64,000 nucleotides of DNA from Planococcus citri (taxonomy: Eukaryota > Arthropoda > Insecta > Hemiptera > Pseudococcidae), in assembly GCF_950023065.1 (NCBI RefSeq), contig NC_088679.1:9424001-9488000 (forward strand), read 5' to 3'. The translations under genes and the position numbers were made by a program. The notes under the pieces were generated by a model. That model was not told where the DNA came from, did not search any database, and worked only from the letters and a program-made list of their open reading frames with translations. Positions within the stretch are counted from its first letter, which is position 1. Every line of letters starts with the position of its first letter. Positions 23,226-37,844 of the stretch are shown here, in pieces.

Positions 23226-26200
23226 AATTTTCCAATTCAAATTAATTAGGTACATTTATTAGGTATATTTGACTATAATAACTGTGCATACACTTTTACT
23301 CTCAACAACCACGACAAAAATATAGACAAAACAATGCAAAGAATGTTAACCAAGGCTCACCTACCGGTCTCCTACACGTAGTCATTTTCGCATAAGTCAT
23401 CAATACCTATACTATAAACGCTTGGAAAAAATTAAATATAACATTTAATCCAGCAACAGTCATCGTGGATCGTATTCAAAATCAGCTGCTAGCTTTTATA
23501 CGAAGCATTTTCAATAAACCTACAACCATATAACTCCATATACGTAGCAAAAATACATAACGACATTTTCCAATTCCAAGAATGTCGGTAAGTTTTAATT
23601 TTTACTTCGACTAAAATTTCCTCCTTCAGAAACAAGTTCCCTGCCCATTAATATAAGAATAAATTCAGTTTACTCGGAATTCGATTATAAAATAAACACA
23701 CCACGTTGAGAAATATTCGACTTCGAACCATTGTCCTGAGAGTTAATTCTTTTCTTTTCTCTATAATATAGGATCTCAGTCACTTTTATACACACGATGA
23801 CTAAGTTGGTCAATAAAGTCTATATTTTGAGACTAACACAATAGCTTGGCTATGCTATATACGAGTATTACGACTAATATAAAACGACCAACGACGATTA
23901 TTATTTTCGTGAAACGTTTTTTGTTTACATTTATTTCCAATTCGTAGACACGATATCGACGATAGTACATAAATGAACGAGAGCGAAAGTAATAAATTAA
24001 AAATATGCTGATTCGATCAAAAAGACCGAATCGAAAAATAAAAACCAAGGTGATCATCGCATTCTTTAGCAGCCTATATTGAACCATCTGAAGGCATCTT
24101 TGAAACTGAATCGTCAGCGTGCCTTTTTTCTCTTTGGTCGATTTACCCAAAATGCAACGTGTTCGTTTTATTAGAACTTTATATTACATAATGCCATACT
24201 TGTCAAATTGAAAATATACTGATGAATTTATTATACGTAGCATATTACTCATACCTATATACTCTTGAAGTGAATTACGACGTATATGTACCAGACCAGT
24301 CCATTTCACCCCCTTTCTTTAGCAATCCAGCATCCTGTTTATATATTCTCATGATAATGTTGAAATTATTTATCGTGATTGCTATTTTTTCACCAATTCT
24401 TCATAATTTTATTCACAATCTTCGGAAATAAATTTGCTCCGAGTATTTTTTTAATTTATCAGAGATGATCTCATAAAGTCCCCTCTCCCCTTCTCATATT
24501 AATTTCCGAGAAATCACGCCAAAATTATTAGAAATTGATGAAATAACATTCCTCGTTGAAAATGGAGGGGAATTTATTTCTGTCTTATCAATTTCCTCCC
24601 CTCTTTCCTTCAGAGTTCTAATTGGAATGGTAAGACTTCCCATAATACTTTTTTGTTGCGAAATCATTTAACATAAAAATGAGTACAAAATGTGGGAAGT
24701 CTATTTTATTAATTTTTTTGTGGAGGGGGGAGGGGGAGAGAATAGCTCACAAAGGCATTCTTTCACTTTGAAATCATCGATCGGAACGAAACTTGGAAAG
24801 GTCGAAAGAGGATGAGGACGTGGGAAAGAAACGTCAACCAACTTTCAGCTGTTGAAGTTGATTTATTGTAGAATTTTGCCAAATTTTTGAAATTGTTCTT
24901 CCTCAGGTGATGCTATTTTATCATTAAATTTGAAAAATAATTTTAGCTGCTGAAATATTCGTAAGAGGAGATGGCGATTTCTCCAAGTCACAGGAAAACA
25001 ATCAAAAAAATCAATTTTCTGATCAAAATCCTGAATTCGGCCACACCCACTCTGCAAATTATTCAATTTGATGATCATAAGTAGTACTGTATTAACATTG
25101 CATTACCTGCAGAACAAAAATTTCAAAAATCTAAAAATAAACTTCAGTAGCTAAAACTTGGGGGATGAAAGTCTTTTGAGATCTATTTTCAACCTACTAA
25201 ATTAACGTTCTAATCGTAAATTTTGGAGTCAAAGGATTCCTTTGCCAGTAAAAGAATTAAGTCTCCCAAAGGCTCCAAATATCTCGAAAACATAGCACTT
25301 TTATGTAGGTACTTAACAAAATGGGAAATTCAATGTGATATATGTACATATATTTTTTTCATTTTATTTCACAGAATTCTTTGATTTTTCTCACAAAATC
25401 AATTGTTTATAATCACGATGAAAAATTCGAAGCCAAAAAAAATTAGAATGAAATTTTCCACATTTTCAAGTTAGGTAATTAATGTTTTTCAAAGAGGCTT
25501 TGTTCTTGAGATTTTCTGAGCCTGAGCAATATTTGGAAAACTTGACCTAAGATTTATGTCGGCGATCATTTTTTTTTCTCATCACAAAAAATTTAGTCAT
25601 TGAGAAAAATCAAGAATCACTCACTAATGAAAAAAACTAGGAAGGGTCCTTCCGAAGCATGAAATATTTCATCATTGAAGTGCAATTTATGTTTTCCAAT
25701 AAAGGCTGTTTCTTTAAAAACATTTTGAGCAAAATCAAAATTTAAAAGGCTCAACTTTATTAAACAAATTACAATATTATTTTGTTTTATAACGAGAAAA
25801 ATTAGAGAACAGTCGAGAGTGGTCGAGAAAGTGGGTGGGAGAGGGAGAAGGGAAGGGAGAGCTGGAAATCTTTCAGTTCTTAATCAACTACACTCGAAAT
25901 GGCGAGAGGGGAAAGGGGAAAATATTTTCAAACATCTCGAGAGGCGAAACTTCCGAAAAAAATCGAATCGAATTAAATCAGATTTGGATCCAATTGAATC
26001 TAAAAAATCGAGACAGCGAGTGTATTTGCAAAACTGAATTTCTCAACTCTTTTTCAGCCTCTTCCCACTTGGGGGAAAAAAATAATCAAATTCAATGTAA
26101 TCCGAAAAATGACGTAATTCAAACAGATCTAAATACATAAATATATTTATTTTGATATGTTTAGATGGAATTTGTTCGGATTGTTTGAGGTGGAAAAACT

Positions 26201-26799
26201 CAAAAATAGGGGCAAAATAAGGGAGGTTCGAACTTAAATTTGCCTAAAATGAGACGGGGATGGCCCAGGAAGCTGAAATTTGGATATTTTGACCACAATG
26301 GGGGTACTGACCAATGGTATGATTTTTGACTATTTTCACCCATTTGAGGTCATATTATGCCCCTCCAAAAAAATGACCTCTTGGTAATTTTCAACTTTGA
26401 CCCTCCCCACTCCAGAGGTCAACTCTAGCTCTTGAAAGAATCCAATTCCCCAAGTTTTACTTAATTTACCTAATCAATTAGAACAGGTTCCAAGTCCCAA
26501 GTCATAAAATGTAAAAACATTAAAATTACGTCACTTGGAGGGGTCATAGCACCACCCCCCTTGGGGCTAGGGAGTTGGTTGACAGCTCGTTTGATAGGTA
26601 TTGGAGAGGAGATGAAATTATCACTAAGCTCATTTTGCTCAAAAGTTGATATTTCGGAAGTTTTTGACAAAAAACTGATTTTGAGGTCTTTGATCCACTG
26701 TATGTTTTTCAGCACACCACCCTACACAATATTCACCAAAAAAAAAAACTTGATCGCAATTGTGTTTGGGTCAAATTGCATTTTGACTGGGCGGAGCTC

Positions 26800-26980
26800 G
26801 TCTTTTTCCAATTAAATTGGATTTGATCAAGTCTGCTTGGATTTTTTTGGATATACTGAGTTGTCGATAGATCAAGTTGGATTCCATCAAGTATTTCCTG
26901 ATCCAATTGGATTAGGATTTTTTTTTAAACACCTAGGATTAAGCTTAATTAAATCCAAATTGGATCAATTTTTTTTTCAA
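26800..26980. repeat. Degenerate GATCCAAT/ATTGGATC-rich patch
   Basis: Words such as AATTGGATTTGATCAAG, GATCAAGTTGGATTCCATC and GATCCAATTGGATTAGG follow each other with variable spacing, like an old expanded simple repeat. Similar patches occur at 35.1 and 53.1 kb. Confidence 0.5.
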
Positions 26981-28250
26981 ATAATAGAAATATAAATTCA
27001 AAATAAATGAAGAAAAAAAATATCAGTTTTGAAAAAATAAAAACCCAAGAGAACATTTTTCTGCTAACCTACAGCATAAAGCTTTCTTCCAAAAAAATTA
27101 TAACCGAATTTGTGAACAAAAATATCAAGTATTTTATCAACTTCTGTTTGAAAAATTTGTCCAAAAATTTACCAAATCATCTAGCTTATTGCAGATGTCG
27201 ACGTAAGCATTTTTTATCAACTCTTGACGCGGGTAATGTTCATCTCAAAACACGTAATAGAGTGAATCATTGTTATTATATTTAGGTAGCAGATTAATGA
27301 AAAATAATACCCAGAAAAATCCCCCCCTCACTCTCATGAAAATGATCAGAACGAAGGATATTTTTGCAGACATTCAATAATCACGTTTGCAAAATCATCA
27401 ATAATAATTTACATTTTTTCATTTCAATCTCCAATGTTTATTTTCAGCTTCATGCCTTATCTCTGCTGATAATCTTTCGAATTCTCCGCATTAAACAGCT
27501 TTCTTCTTTCACCGAAATTGAAGACACGCACCTACCTAATTTTACTCGATGACATGTATACCTGACCAAGCTCGAACACAAACGCATACCTAAACCCATA
27601 CTAATAATAAAATATGCACAAATAAACCATAATACATTATAGATCCAATAGTCCTCTACACGTAAGATACTTATTCGGTATCCGAATGATTAATACAATA
27701 AGCACTTCGTTGTTGATTTTCAATGGGTATTTCACTCATAGAAAGATACCTATAATGCAATACCGAATACTCATGTACCTACCTAAACCTATCATCATCT
27801 GCTTTATCAAGCAGTATTCTGCATGCAATATGCATCGTACATATACAATGAGTTATTGTTTGATGTAATATTTCACATTACCTATAAGTACTCGTATTTT
27901 ACATCGATCGACGAAAATTTTGTTTTCATTCGTATCATGTTTACTATATTCAGTCGATGCTTTGTTTACGTTTACTTTCACGAGTTCTTTTCATTTAACA
28001 CTCTTCGACTCGAGCAAAGTTATAGAATTAAATATTTCGATATGGAATATTATTATGCTACTGTATTCGGAGATTGTTATTCCTTTGCACTTTTTTTTTC
28101 GCTCTCCCTCTCGGAAAACAAAAAAGAAGCAAAACTCTAGCTTCTCGGCGTCTACTTTGTTATGATTTTCGTTTCCTGTGTCGTTCATCTGCAACCTGAC
28201 CGTTGATATTATAGTCTCGGTCTAGAGCTACATATATTAATTTTTATTTT

Positions 28251-28296
28251 ATTACCGGTGCCGAAGAGTAGACTCGCCGTCGCCACTACCGGTAAT
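28251..28296. promoter_or_regulatory. Inverted ACCGGT motifs in a GC-richer island
   Basis: ATTACCGGT (28251-28259) and ACCGGTAAT (28288-28296) form a 9-bp inverted repeat around a 28-bp GC-rich spacer (contains CGCCGTCGCC). ACCGGT resembles the core of Grainyhead-type sites. No gene starts here that I can recognise. Confidence 0.25.
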
Positions 28297-31200
28297 TTTC
28301 ATAAACTAATACATGAATGAAAAATATGACGAATACGCCAACCTCGCAAAGATCAAGAAAATCCGCCAAGAATGTATCGCTTGTGCGAAATTTGATCTCT
28401 CTACAATGTTACGAGTATTGTGAGACGATGTGCGTTTGACTTTGAAATGTTACCAGCGCCGCATTACATTGATAGATGTATTAATAATTTTCCATCATTA
28501 ACATAATATTATACAATACAGAATGAAATGGCTGTATAAACCTTCGACAACAGGACTGACGTGACGTTCATTTTCAAGGAATGCAGGATGGATAGAATTT
28601 TCGTTTGAAGTTTTTTATACATACAAAATGAATATTATTCGTACATAAACGTATAGAGGACTCCCTTATCGTCCATATTATAAATTTATCTAAAGGATTT
28701 CCTGGTACGTAACTTAGAACTGTCAGTTTCACATCTCATTCTAGTCTCTTCGTTCATATCCTACATATATATCGCGTAAGGCGAGCTGAAAAAAGGATTG
28801 TAACGAGATATAAAATTAGACAGGATGTAGAGATAGGATTTTAAGAACTTGAGAGTCAATTTTTTCGTCTCCAGAATAATTAGAATACCCCAACGAGTCC
28901 ATATTGAGTACCATATTTTGGATGAGGAGTAGAAAGGGAAAAGTTTAGGCTTCGACAGTCAAAAAAATCAGTCCAGAATCGATCTATTGTTATTCTTGGT
29001 TCGAATTTCAGCTAAACTGAGACCTGATTATGGTTATTTTCCAAACAGGAACAGGATTATCTCAGAGATTTTCTTATTTATTTATTTTAAAAAAAATACA
29101 AACTAACTGCGTAGGTACCTACTGAAATGAAATATAGGTATATCAGGCAAAACCCGACTCAAGCAACCAACTCGAACCATAATAATGAAAACCACCATCA
29201 ACGACGTTATAATTTTAAATGGCAATTCATTCAAACGCGGTGTTTGCGATTATGAGACATGAAAAAACTAACACGATGCAAATTTCGATCGCGAATAAGA
29301 AAAATTACGCGAATTTTAATACCATTCTTACCTCGTCTAAGACATTCCATCAACGAGTCGTATACCTACAATAAAGTAAAAGAATGCTCTACAGTAAGCA
29401 AAAATCTCTTTACTGGGTTTGTTCGCGTTTCTTTTCATCATTTTTTCCCATTTCAGATGTATTTTCTACATCGAAACGCAAAAAAATCATACAATTTACC
29501 ATCTCTGTTTGTCTCAACTGACGATACAGGCATCGGCGTGATGAGCTGTTTTGACGTCATTCAACATTGAACTAAAGTAGCTTTAATTGATACATAATGT
29601 ACAGTACTCGTAAATATAGCCAGATGTAGCGAAAATCAGACTTTGTACCAATACAAGACACTTTGTTATTCGAGGTGGTTTGTTTTCAGGCTAAAGATTT
29701 TACTTACACGCAGTTAAAGTGCCAAAGTCCAATAAAAGACCAACACGCTGTACTGTATTATTGTCAGAGCCAACAATAGAAAAGATCTTTAGAAGTTGTT
29801 TGTTTTAAACCTGTATGAAAAATTGAGACAGAAATCCTATCAGTTAACGTTTCTTGTAATTTTTTCGAGGCTTGATGGTTCCTCTCGAGTCTCTCTTTCC
29901 GGATAACAATACCTACTCTACTCTGGCAGGGAAAACCCGCAGTTTTTGAGGAACTTTATCGGAAAATAGGTACCTACTTATGCAAGGTGTCAGAATACTT
30001 CCAGTCAAGGAACGTATATTTCTTTTCGCATGATGTTTCTTGTCGAATAATTCCTGGAAAATCTTCCCCCTCCCCCCGAATTTTCTAGATTGCCTTTTTT
30101 GTTGGTAAATAATTAGATATTTTGGTTGATTTGTCATCTCGATGCATTTTCTTTGTTTTCTTCGATAGGTACTTGAGTTTTGGTGATTTTGTAACACGAT
30201 ATTTTTTGAAATTGGGGGGGGGGGTAGAGTGTGGACCTATTTTCCTTTTTAAAAATATTCATCTAATTGTAAGGTCTTTTGTGGGGTTTAGGAAATTTTT
30301 CGACATTCTGCTAACTAAGATACACTCTACGAAAGAAATAAAGATATGGTCCAAAAATTGGTGAAGAGGTGGGAGGAGGGGTATGAGTGAATATTAATTT
30401 ATAGCAACCATACATTTTACTCGACACGAATATTGAACCAGGGTAGATTTCTATCAGCATCAACCTTCAGAAATAACCTCAAGTGTGAGATAGAGTAGGA
30501 TACATGAATTTTACACTTCAATTATAATAATCTGATGGGGAATAATGGTCAGAAGTGAAGGGACCAGGGGGATGGATTCGAATTGTTTCAAACGTCATTA
30601 CAGTGAAGTATTTTATCAATGAATCCACTAACGTTTGGTCAATGTTTAATTGTTCATAAATCTGGGATTAGGGGATGGTTTTTACTTTGAAATTTAGGAT
30701 TCTATCGCCCCCTACAGCTGAATCATTTATTTTAGGAATTTTTCCTCTGAAAATTTGAAGTACCTATAAATACCTACTTCGATCATATTCCGGGCATCGA
30801 GACCTTGAGAGTGAAGATAAACTGAGAAAAAGAAGGTACATACAAAAAAGTGAGCTCCCAAGAATACCTCCTACAGTTCATAATTTAACGGAGTGGGAGG
30901 GGGGGATTCTGAAAATTTTAGGTCTTCGGCAGTTGAAAATGAAACAATGCCAAAAGCCCCTCCCCCCATGAAAATTTGTTTAAAAAATGTTGTAAAAAAT
31001 AATTGAAAAAAATTCTCAAATTAGATCTGCGTCAGAATTATTTTTGATGACTCCGTATGCTCGAAGTAATGTCGAATCCCCCCCCCCCCTTTTGAAAAGG
31101 CACTGCAAAATGTAAAAATAGGAAAAAATTAAAATATGAAAGAAGTCGATAGTTATTTTCAAAAACATCCAAGTTCTCACAATTTTTCTGGATACATTTT

Positions 31201-32546
31201 TGTAACCCTAAAAGTTGAAAAATGTCAAAAAAAAAAGAACCTAAGAAAATGTTTTCAATTTTTTTTAGAAGATTCATGAGGGTGTTTTTCATTATTTCGA
31301 TTTTAGGAGGACTCTGCTCAAAGGAATCTGCAGCAACGCTGATGAAGGAGGATATGTTTTTTCCCCCTTAAAAATGTGACTATTTGAACGAATTTTGGCG
31401 CAGAAATTGAGTATTTTTTTGAAAAAGGTTCACCAACTCTTCTTTGATTTCAATTATTATGGATTTTTTTCGATTTTGAAGGGCTCTGTAAAAGGCCTGC
31501 GGGGAATAGGGGCAAATACTGTTTGAAAAACCGAGGGAGATTTTTTCTTGGAAAAGATGTTGCATGTGTATTGTGTATTCAGAAGAGTTTCATCTCGAAT
31601 AGTTTACTCACCAGTATTTTTTTTCAACTTTAGGGGCACACTGGGGACCATTATTTTAAAGTTCACGAAAAAAAGGGAGTATTTTCTCATAAAATCAACC
31701 GGGGGGGGGGGAGAGAGTGTTAAAAAGCGAAATGAAAAAAACACTCTAATAGAGACATTTGCAATGCAGGATGAGTTCGAACAGGAAAATGAAGAGAGAG
31801 AGAGGGTTAAATTGTTATAAAATTCGAAGAAAAGTTGAAAAAATAAGTGAACATTAAACCTCCCTCCTCCGCCTATTTCAGGTCTCTCATTCCTCAAATC
31901 AGAGTATTGTAATTACAAAAATCTTGGAGCATCTCATTCGTTTTTGTAGAGCTCAAAGTGAATAAAAAATGTTTTAAAATGGAGCAAATATTAATTTTCA
32001 AAACTTCAGAGCATTCAATCTTCTCACCTCTTCCGGCCTTTCGATGCGTTCAAGACCTTCATACCACGAAAATTTTAGAAGCATTTACTTCAATATTTCA
32101 GACAAAAAAAATCTTTAATCAGAATAATGTGGCCTATTTTCAGAAATATTAAGGCACATATTTTTTCTTTTCTTCAAACAGGTGCATTTAGTATTTTAAT
32201 AACGAAATTGCCTGATTTTTGAGTAAAAATTGGCGAAATTCCCCCCCTCGACATCTTTCGTCATCTACTGTAAAATTTCACTCTATCCCTCTCCCATTTC
32301 CGAGAAAAATAGAGCTGCTAGCATGAGCAATGGGTTTTCCGAATTTACTTGACATTCATCCTATTTTGCAGGATGATTGATTCATCTACCTTCGAAGAAC
32401 AAGGCTCGTATTTCAACCCAAAATGGACCCGAACTTCAGTCAGAATCTTGATACATTATTTCTATTTCTCCTTCTTTCTATATATCATAGCATTTCTCGT
32501 ATTTTCAACCATCTGTTTGTGTGGGTTGCGGAGTAGAAGGGATATC

Positions 32547-32792
32547 TACTCTCTAAATTTGAAACAGTCAATTTCACTGCTTAGCAGTCACGACATTTTG
32601 CCTTTTTAAAGCAGTAGTTTTGTTTTACTGCAAAACAGTGAAAAATTACTGAATTGGTCAGTCAAAATGATTTTTTACTGACCAATTCAGTAATTTTTCA
32701 CTGTTTTGCAGTAAAACAAAACTACTGCTTTAAAAAGGCAAAATGTCGTGACTGCTAAGCAGTGAAATTGACTGTTTCAAATTTAGAGAGTA
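32547..32792. mobile_element. Perfect 246-bp palindrome (MITE-like), 116-bp arms and 14-nt loop
   Basis: The arms, starting TACTCTCTAAATTTGAAACA, are exact reverse complements of each other over 116 bp, separated by CAAAATGATTTTTT (32663-32676). Both outer ends are TA, so the element proper may be CTCTCTAAAT... with a TA target duplication as in Tc1/mariner-type MITEs. The arms hold several CAGT/ACTG words, including ACTGCTTAGCAGT, which is itself a palindrome. There is no ORF. Perfect arms imply recent insertion or gene conversion. Confidence 0.85.
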
Positions 32793-35079
32793 ATAATTTG
32801 CGTAAAACTAATTATAATGAGAGATAAGAAAAATAAGATAAACGAGAAAAATCTGTTATCAACCCTAATGAAAATATAACTCGATGAAAAATTTAAAAAA
32901 AAGAGTTGCCATTCACTAGAAAAAAAAGAAACTAAAATCTTCATTACTTAAAAAAGTAAACAAAGGATTTCATACTGTTTTACGTGACACCTGATTCAAT
33001 AGAACTAAGCCTTCTTAGAGATGTACAACACACTACCATATACCTACATAGGTGATGACAAATGCATCTCACTTCACCATACAGAAGGCACACCTATAGA
33101 CACAGCAACTGGAATTAGGTTATTACGCATTTATTCTAATTTTTCCAATAAACCACCAATATACCTCATGTACTAAAGACTATTGTTTCAGACCGTCTTC
33201 ACCATCCAAGACTTTTTTTGTTTTCTACCCTCGTAAACATCTTGCAATTAGTCACTGAATGCTGGTGGCTTAGTTTGTCTTCGTCTCTATTGTCACTTTC
33301 GATAATAGATTTTTTTTCGCGAGCAACTACTACTTCTTATAAGGTAGAAAAAAAATAGCGCCCTCGACTGGTGAATGAGAAGATACAAGTAATGTAAAAA
33401 GTAGGTCAGAGGAACTTGCAGGGCCATGCAGTCTACCAAACATCTCCTCATTTAGAATCGTAATACGCGGTTTTATCAGACTGCAGTATCTTTCTTTACT
33501 CAGATTTTTTTTGCGTAGTTGGACCGCGAACTGTGGGTGGTTTATCTATATTTCATTTTTGCAGATGTCTCAGTGTGAAAATAAATCATTAGAACAATGA
33601 TATCAGCGAAGTGATTAGTTTTTGTTTTAACCTTCACAATAAACGAGCACACGTCTCTAGAGATATTTTCCGGGTACTTTGAAAGAAAATTGAAGGAAAA
33701 AGTACATCAGAGTACAAAAATATCAATAAGAGATGCAGCTGCCCCCATAGGATGTGTTTTGATAGGTCTTGGCTCGTGTCTTGATGTGCAATATGCTTCT
33801 TAAAGAAGATATAACGGTATAATTTTCCGACTTGAGTAATTAAACAATGAACACCCGCCCTTGCTGCAAAAAAGACTTTTAAAATCCGCTACAGCACGAG
33901 ACTCAGCCACGTGCCAGAGCATGCGTCTGAAATTTAGCCTGCCCCCTCGGTTAATTTTTTTTCTAAATAATTAATCCTCGTTTTAACATCGATTATCAAT
34001 TAAACATCTTTATAGTCTTTACTTTATCAAACGAACCATCACATCCCCCAGTGGCCAGTTCCTTGTCCTCGTGCCACGCATCGTCGCCCAGATGGCTCTT
34101 TTTTCGCTTCACTTCTTCTCTACACTTAGTTGACCAATTTTTTCACCATGTAGGATGAATTTTCTCGCTCGCGTAACATTTCCTCGCGCTCGTAAAAGAA
34201 AAATGCGGGCTTTTTGTAACGATTTCTCGGCCAAACCTTGTACCATACCGGTCTTCGCACTTCCCTTGGAGAATTTATGCAAGTAGTATGCAATACAATA
34301 CATCAACAACTCGACACGAAGCACCCGATTTCGAAGGAGAAAAAAAAGCCTGAAGAATTCGCGCCTATAGCCTTATACACTATACGTAGGTAAGGTAATT
34401 CCCAATGGTATAAAAACAAGCGTTTTTCGATGCCTGTTTTAGGACGAGGAACTGTGTATGGTTAAACACTTGGTATCGTTTTTAATCGTCAACAACGACC
34501 GTAATGTAATATTATTCTTTCGAGAATTATGCGTTTGTTATTCGAGGACATAAATTAACACCAAAAAAAAAATTTACAAAACTCATTCTGTTCCAATAAG
34601 TACTATATACACACGACTACACGTTATTTATATGCCATCTACACGCAGAAATTCCCTCAGGCGCCGTAAAGGGCGGGAAGAACATAGCAATAATATGTTT
34701 CGAATTTCAAAAACAAAATTTCTCGCTGTTTTTTCTCTCGTACTACGACTAGAAAAACCGGTGTAACGAATTTTTCCACAATGAATTTTGTCATTTGACG
34801 CACCTAAGAGACAACTCCCTATTCCCTTGAGAGTTGAGAGTTGGCGAAAATGAGAAATTGAGGCTTTGTGAGGAATCATGTACTTGAGGTAATGGTATTT
34901 TTTTTTTTGCTGGAGGAAAAGAAAAGATGTAATTACCTATCAATTTTTTAAAATTCCAATGTGAAAAAATGAACCAATCAAGAAGGCCTAAAGATTACAT
35001 AAGATTTTAATGTACTTTCTGAGGAAAAAAGTTTTAGATTCAAATTGATTCACAGTTTTGAAAATTCCTACTATTTAAT

Positions 35080-35310
35080 GAGATCCAATTGGATAAAATT
35101 TTGATTTAGTTGGATCTACAAATAGAATCTTCTAATTAAATCCATTCAAACAGAGCTGAACAGATCCATTTTGATCTGCCTGACCCACGTAAATAATTAT
35201 TGGATTCAATGGGAGATCGAATCTCATTAAAATGATTCAAAATCTGATTCAATGAACCCAATAGGATTTCATTGGATGTATTTTGTAAATTTTTAAAACC
35301 CAGATTAATT
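35080..35310. repeat. Degenerate ATCCAATTGGAT-rich patch
   Basis: Repeated variants of GATCCAATTGGATAAAA, TTGGATCTAC, CAGATCCATTTTGATCTG and ATTGGATTCAATGGGAGATC. Same character as the patches at 26.8 and 53.1 kb. Confidence 0.45.
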
Positions 35311-36169
35311 CAGATTTAAACCTTTTTGCCTGGTCTAGCAAGTAGGTACCTAGTAGTCTACTTTAGATCGATTTAAACAAATCGAGAGAGAAAATTTTAA
35401 AAAATTCACAATGTAACTGACAGAAAATGGGGTTTTGATAACAGAAACCAAAATCAGATAGATTTAAAAAAAATATTTAGACAATTTTCAGAAATGCTTC
35501 ATCAACTCAGATTCGAGAAAAAGGTTCAAAAAAAGCATCTGATAATCTGATATAATTTTTTTCAACAGAGAAGGAGAGGTAGAGGGGGTGGAATCAAACG
35601 AAGGAAAATTAGGTAAAAGAAGGATAAAAATAGCAGGTGGTCAAATAACTCTGATTTTTCAACTATTTTTCCAATTTTTTAGTGAGAAAAGTAGTCAACT
35701 TCACAGAATTGGAATTTTTCAGTCTGATGATCACTTTTATTGATATTTTTGTGAGAATGCTGCTTCTCAGGGTGGCTCTCTATCATACTCATATAAGGAA
35801 AAATATCCGAATTTTAAGATACTCAACCTTAGGAAAGGTCTCAAAGTTGATCTATTCGAGTCAAATGAGTGTTGAAAACTCTCGAAAAAATAAGAAAATT
35901 GAAAAAAATTGAATTCAACTACATATTCAAATTGGATTGAGAACTTTTCACAAACCCAGTACAGCTACACTCGAGTCCTGCAATTCGTTCCAAAGGTTCA
36001 AAAGTCGATCGTGGTTTCAAATTTTTCATCAAAATTGAAGATTTTTTATTATTTTGTCAAAATTTTCACCTACAAGGAAGGCATAACCTGACCATCCCAC
36101 TGAAGAAGAAAATTTTGAACCAGGGAAAGCTAAATCGAAAGGTCCTTCAAAAATACACCACCAGATAAA

Positions 36170-37039
36170 ATTTCAGGGCTCGAATTGTATTTTCCGATTT
36201 TAGGTAAATTTTTTAAAATGTGGTAAAAATTGACAAAATTGTATTATAAATTGATCTATGAAGTTGAAATTTGCTTTGAATTCAATTTTCGACCCCTTGA
36301 TTCGATTGGAAACAGTTTCGAGCAGTTCTGGAGCATCCAGTAAATTTTTAAAAGTTGAAATTTTTACAAAATATTACCCAATCAAGTTTGAAAAGTAAAA
36401 TCATTCCCTTTATAACCTAATTTCAACACACTGAATCGATTACATGAGGTTTCGAGCTGTTTTGAAGTTTGTATCATTCTATTTTCGGAAATTCCAGATT
36501 TTCAAAGATGTAAGATTGCTCTAAAAATCGTCCAAATAAAGCTCATCAGGTATAGTCGCGATTTTGATACTTATTTATGGAGAAAATTACATGATCTCGA
36601 ACTAGCAGAAATCAAATTGGAATTTTGAACATGGCTGGAGGCTCTAAAACGACTGGAAACCACCTGCAATCGACTCGATGTGTTGAAATTGGAGCATAAA
36701 GTATAAATTTTAGCTTCCCAACCTCAGCGAGTAAAATTTTATAGAAATCCCAACTCTTAAAAATCTGCTGGAGGCTTCCAAGCTGCTCAAAATAGTTGGA
36801 AACCATTTCCAATCAGTTCGAGGAGTCAAAAATAGGGTACGTATACAATTTCAACTTTCTAGATCAATTTGATGAAATTTAGATTTTTTTTTCATTTTTG
36901 AACCGAATTCAATTTTTAAAAATTCATCAAAAATCTAAAAATACATTTTAGCAGCTAGCTAAAATTTTAGTTATAATAATGCATTTTTGCATGATTTATT
37001 AAATCTTCAGTACAGCTTTGTTCAGTTCAGAAATGTGAA
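36170..37039. mobile_element. Old, diverged hairpin-element copy interrupted by a hAT-like insertion
   Basis: TGGAAACAGTTTCGAGCAGT followed by TCTGGAGCATCCAG near 36307 pairs with CTGGAGGCTTCCAAGCTGCT near 36767 in inverted orientation. The outer right arm retains the CATCAAAAATCTAAAAATAC and TTTTGCATGATTTATTAAAT words of the family. Its right side is broken at 37040 by the next element, and sequence resumes after 37852. Confidence 0.65.
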
Positions 37040-37047
37040 CTTTGTAC

Positions 37048-37844
37048 CAGTGGCGTAGCCAGAGCATATCTGGAGGGGGGGGGGGGGGGTTTGGTTGTTG
37101 GAGAAAGGTCCAATTTTTTTTCATGATGAGAGAAAAAACAATTAGCCCGAGCGTAGCGAGGGCAAAAGCTTTTGAAAAGTATGATTTTGATATGTAAAAG
37201 AACAATGCTTTTTTATAGGACGAGATTCATTATTTATGCTTCAGAATTTCAGTTTTTGAACGATTTTTTTTTTAGAAATTAAGCAAAAAGGCCCGAACAA
37301 AGTGAGAGTAAAAGCTCTTGAAATATCATGTTTTGAGAAGTAACAATTTTTTTTTAATGTGAGCAGTTCAGTAAATTATGATTTTTTTACAGGAAGTCAA
37401 TTCGTAATTTCATTTGACATTTTCAAGAGTTAGGTAGCTCTATGTACCTTGAACAGGTGTAAAAAAATTTAGAAATAGAAAAACTGTACTCAGCTCGAGC
37501 AATGAGAGCAAAATATTTCAAAAATGTGCCATCAAGTTCCAAAAAAGTCGACAAATAAGTCTCTTAAGACTGAAAATTTTAAAACAGGTACCTAGGAATA
37601 GCTAAAATAAACAAAAAACGTAACATTTGAGAATTTAAGTAGCCAGAGGATGTGAACGTGATACGAATTGACTTATTGTTACCTATTTATTCATTACTAT
37701 ACCCAACTATTTGGTTTGTCGTAATATTATGCATGTGCAGCGGAGAAACGAGAAATTTTAATCGTAAAATTTTAGCAGTGACCCTGCGCCAATGGGGGGG
37801 TCTCGACCCCCCAAACCCCCCCCCCCCCCTTGGCTACGCCTCTG
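37048..37844. mobile_element. hAT-like non-autonomous element, 797 bp, with 8-bp target-site duplication
   Basis: The termini are CAGTGGCGTAGCCAGAG and the reverse complement of CAGAGGCGTAGCCAAGG, giving imperfect terminal inverted repeats. The 8-bp sequence CTTTGTAC directly precedes (37040-37047) and follows (37845-37852) the element, the hallmark of hAT-superfamily insertion. Inside are G- and C-tracts next to the ends (15 G, 14 C) and three diverged internal repeats around CCCGAGCGTAGCGAGGGCAA. No transposase ORF is present. Confidence 0.8.

Noticed and set aside
23833..24150. 105-codon minus-strand ORF with hydrophobic stretches
   Set aside because: No ATG start and an AT-driven I/F/Y/K composition; no recognised family or splice context.
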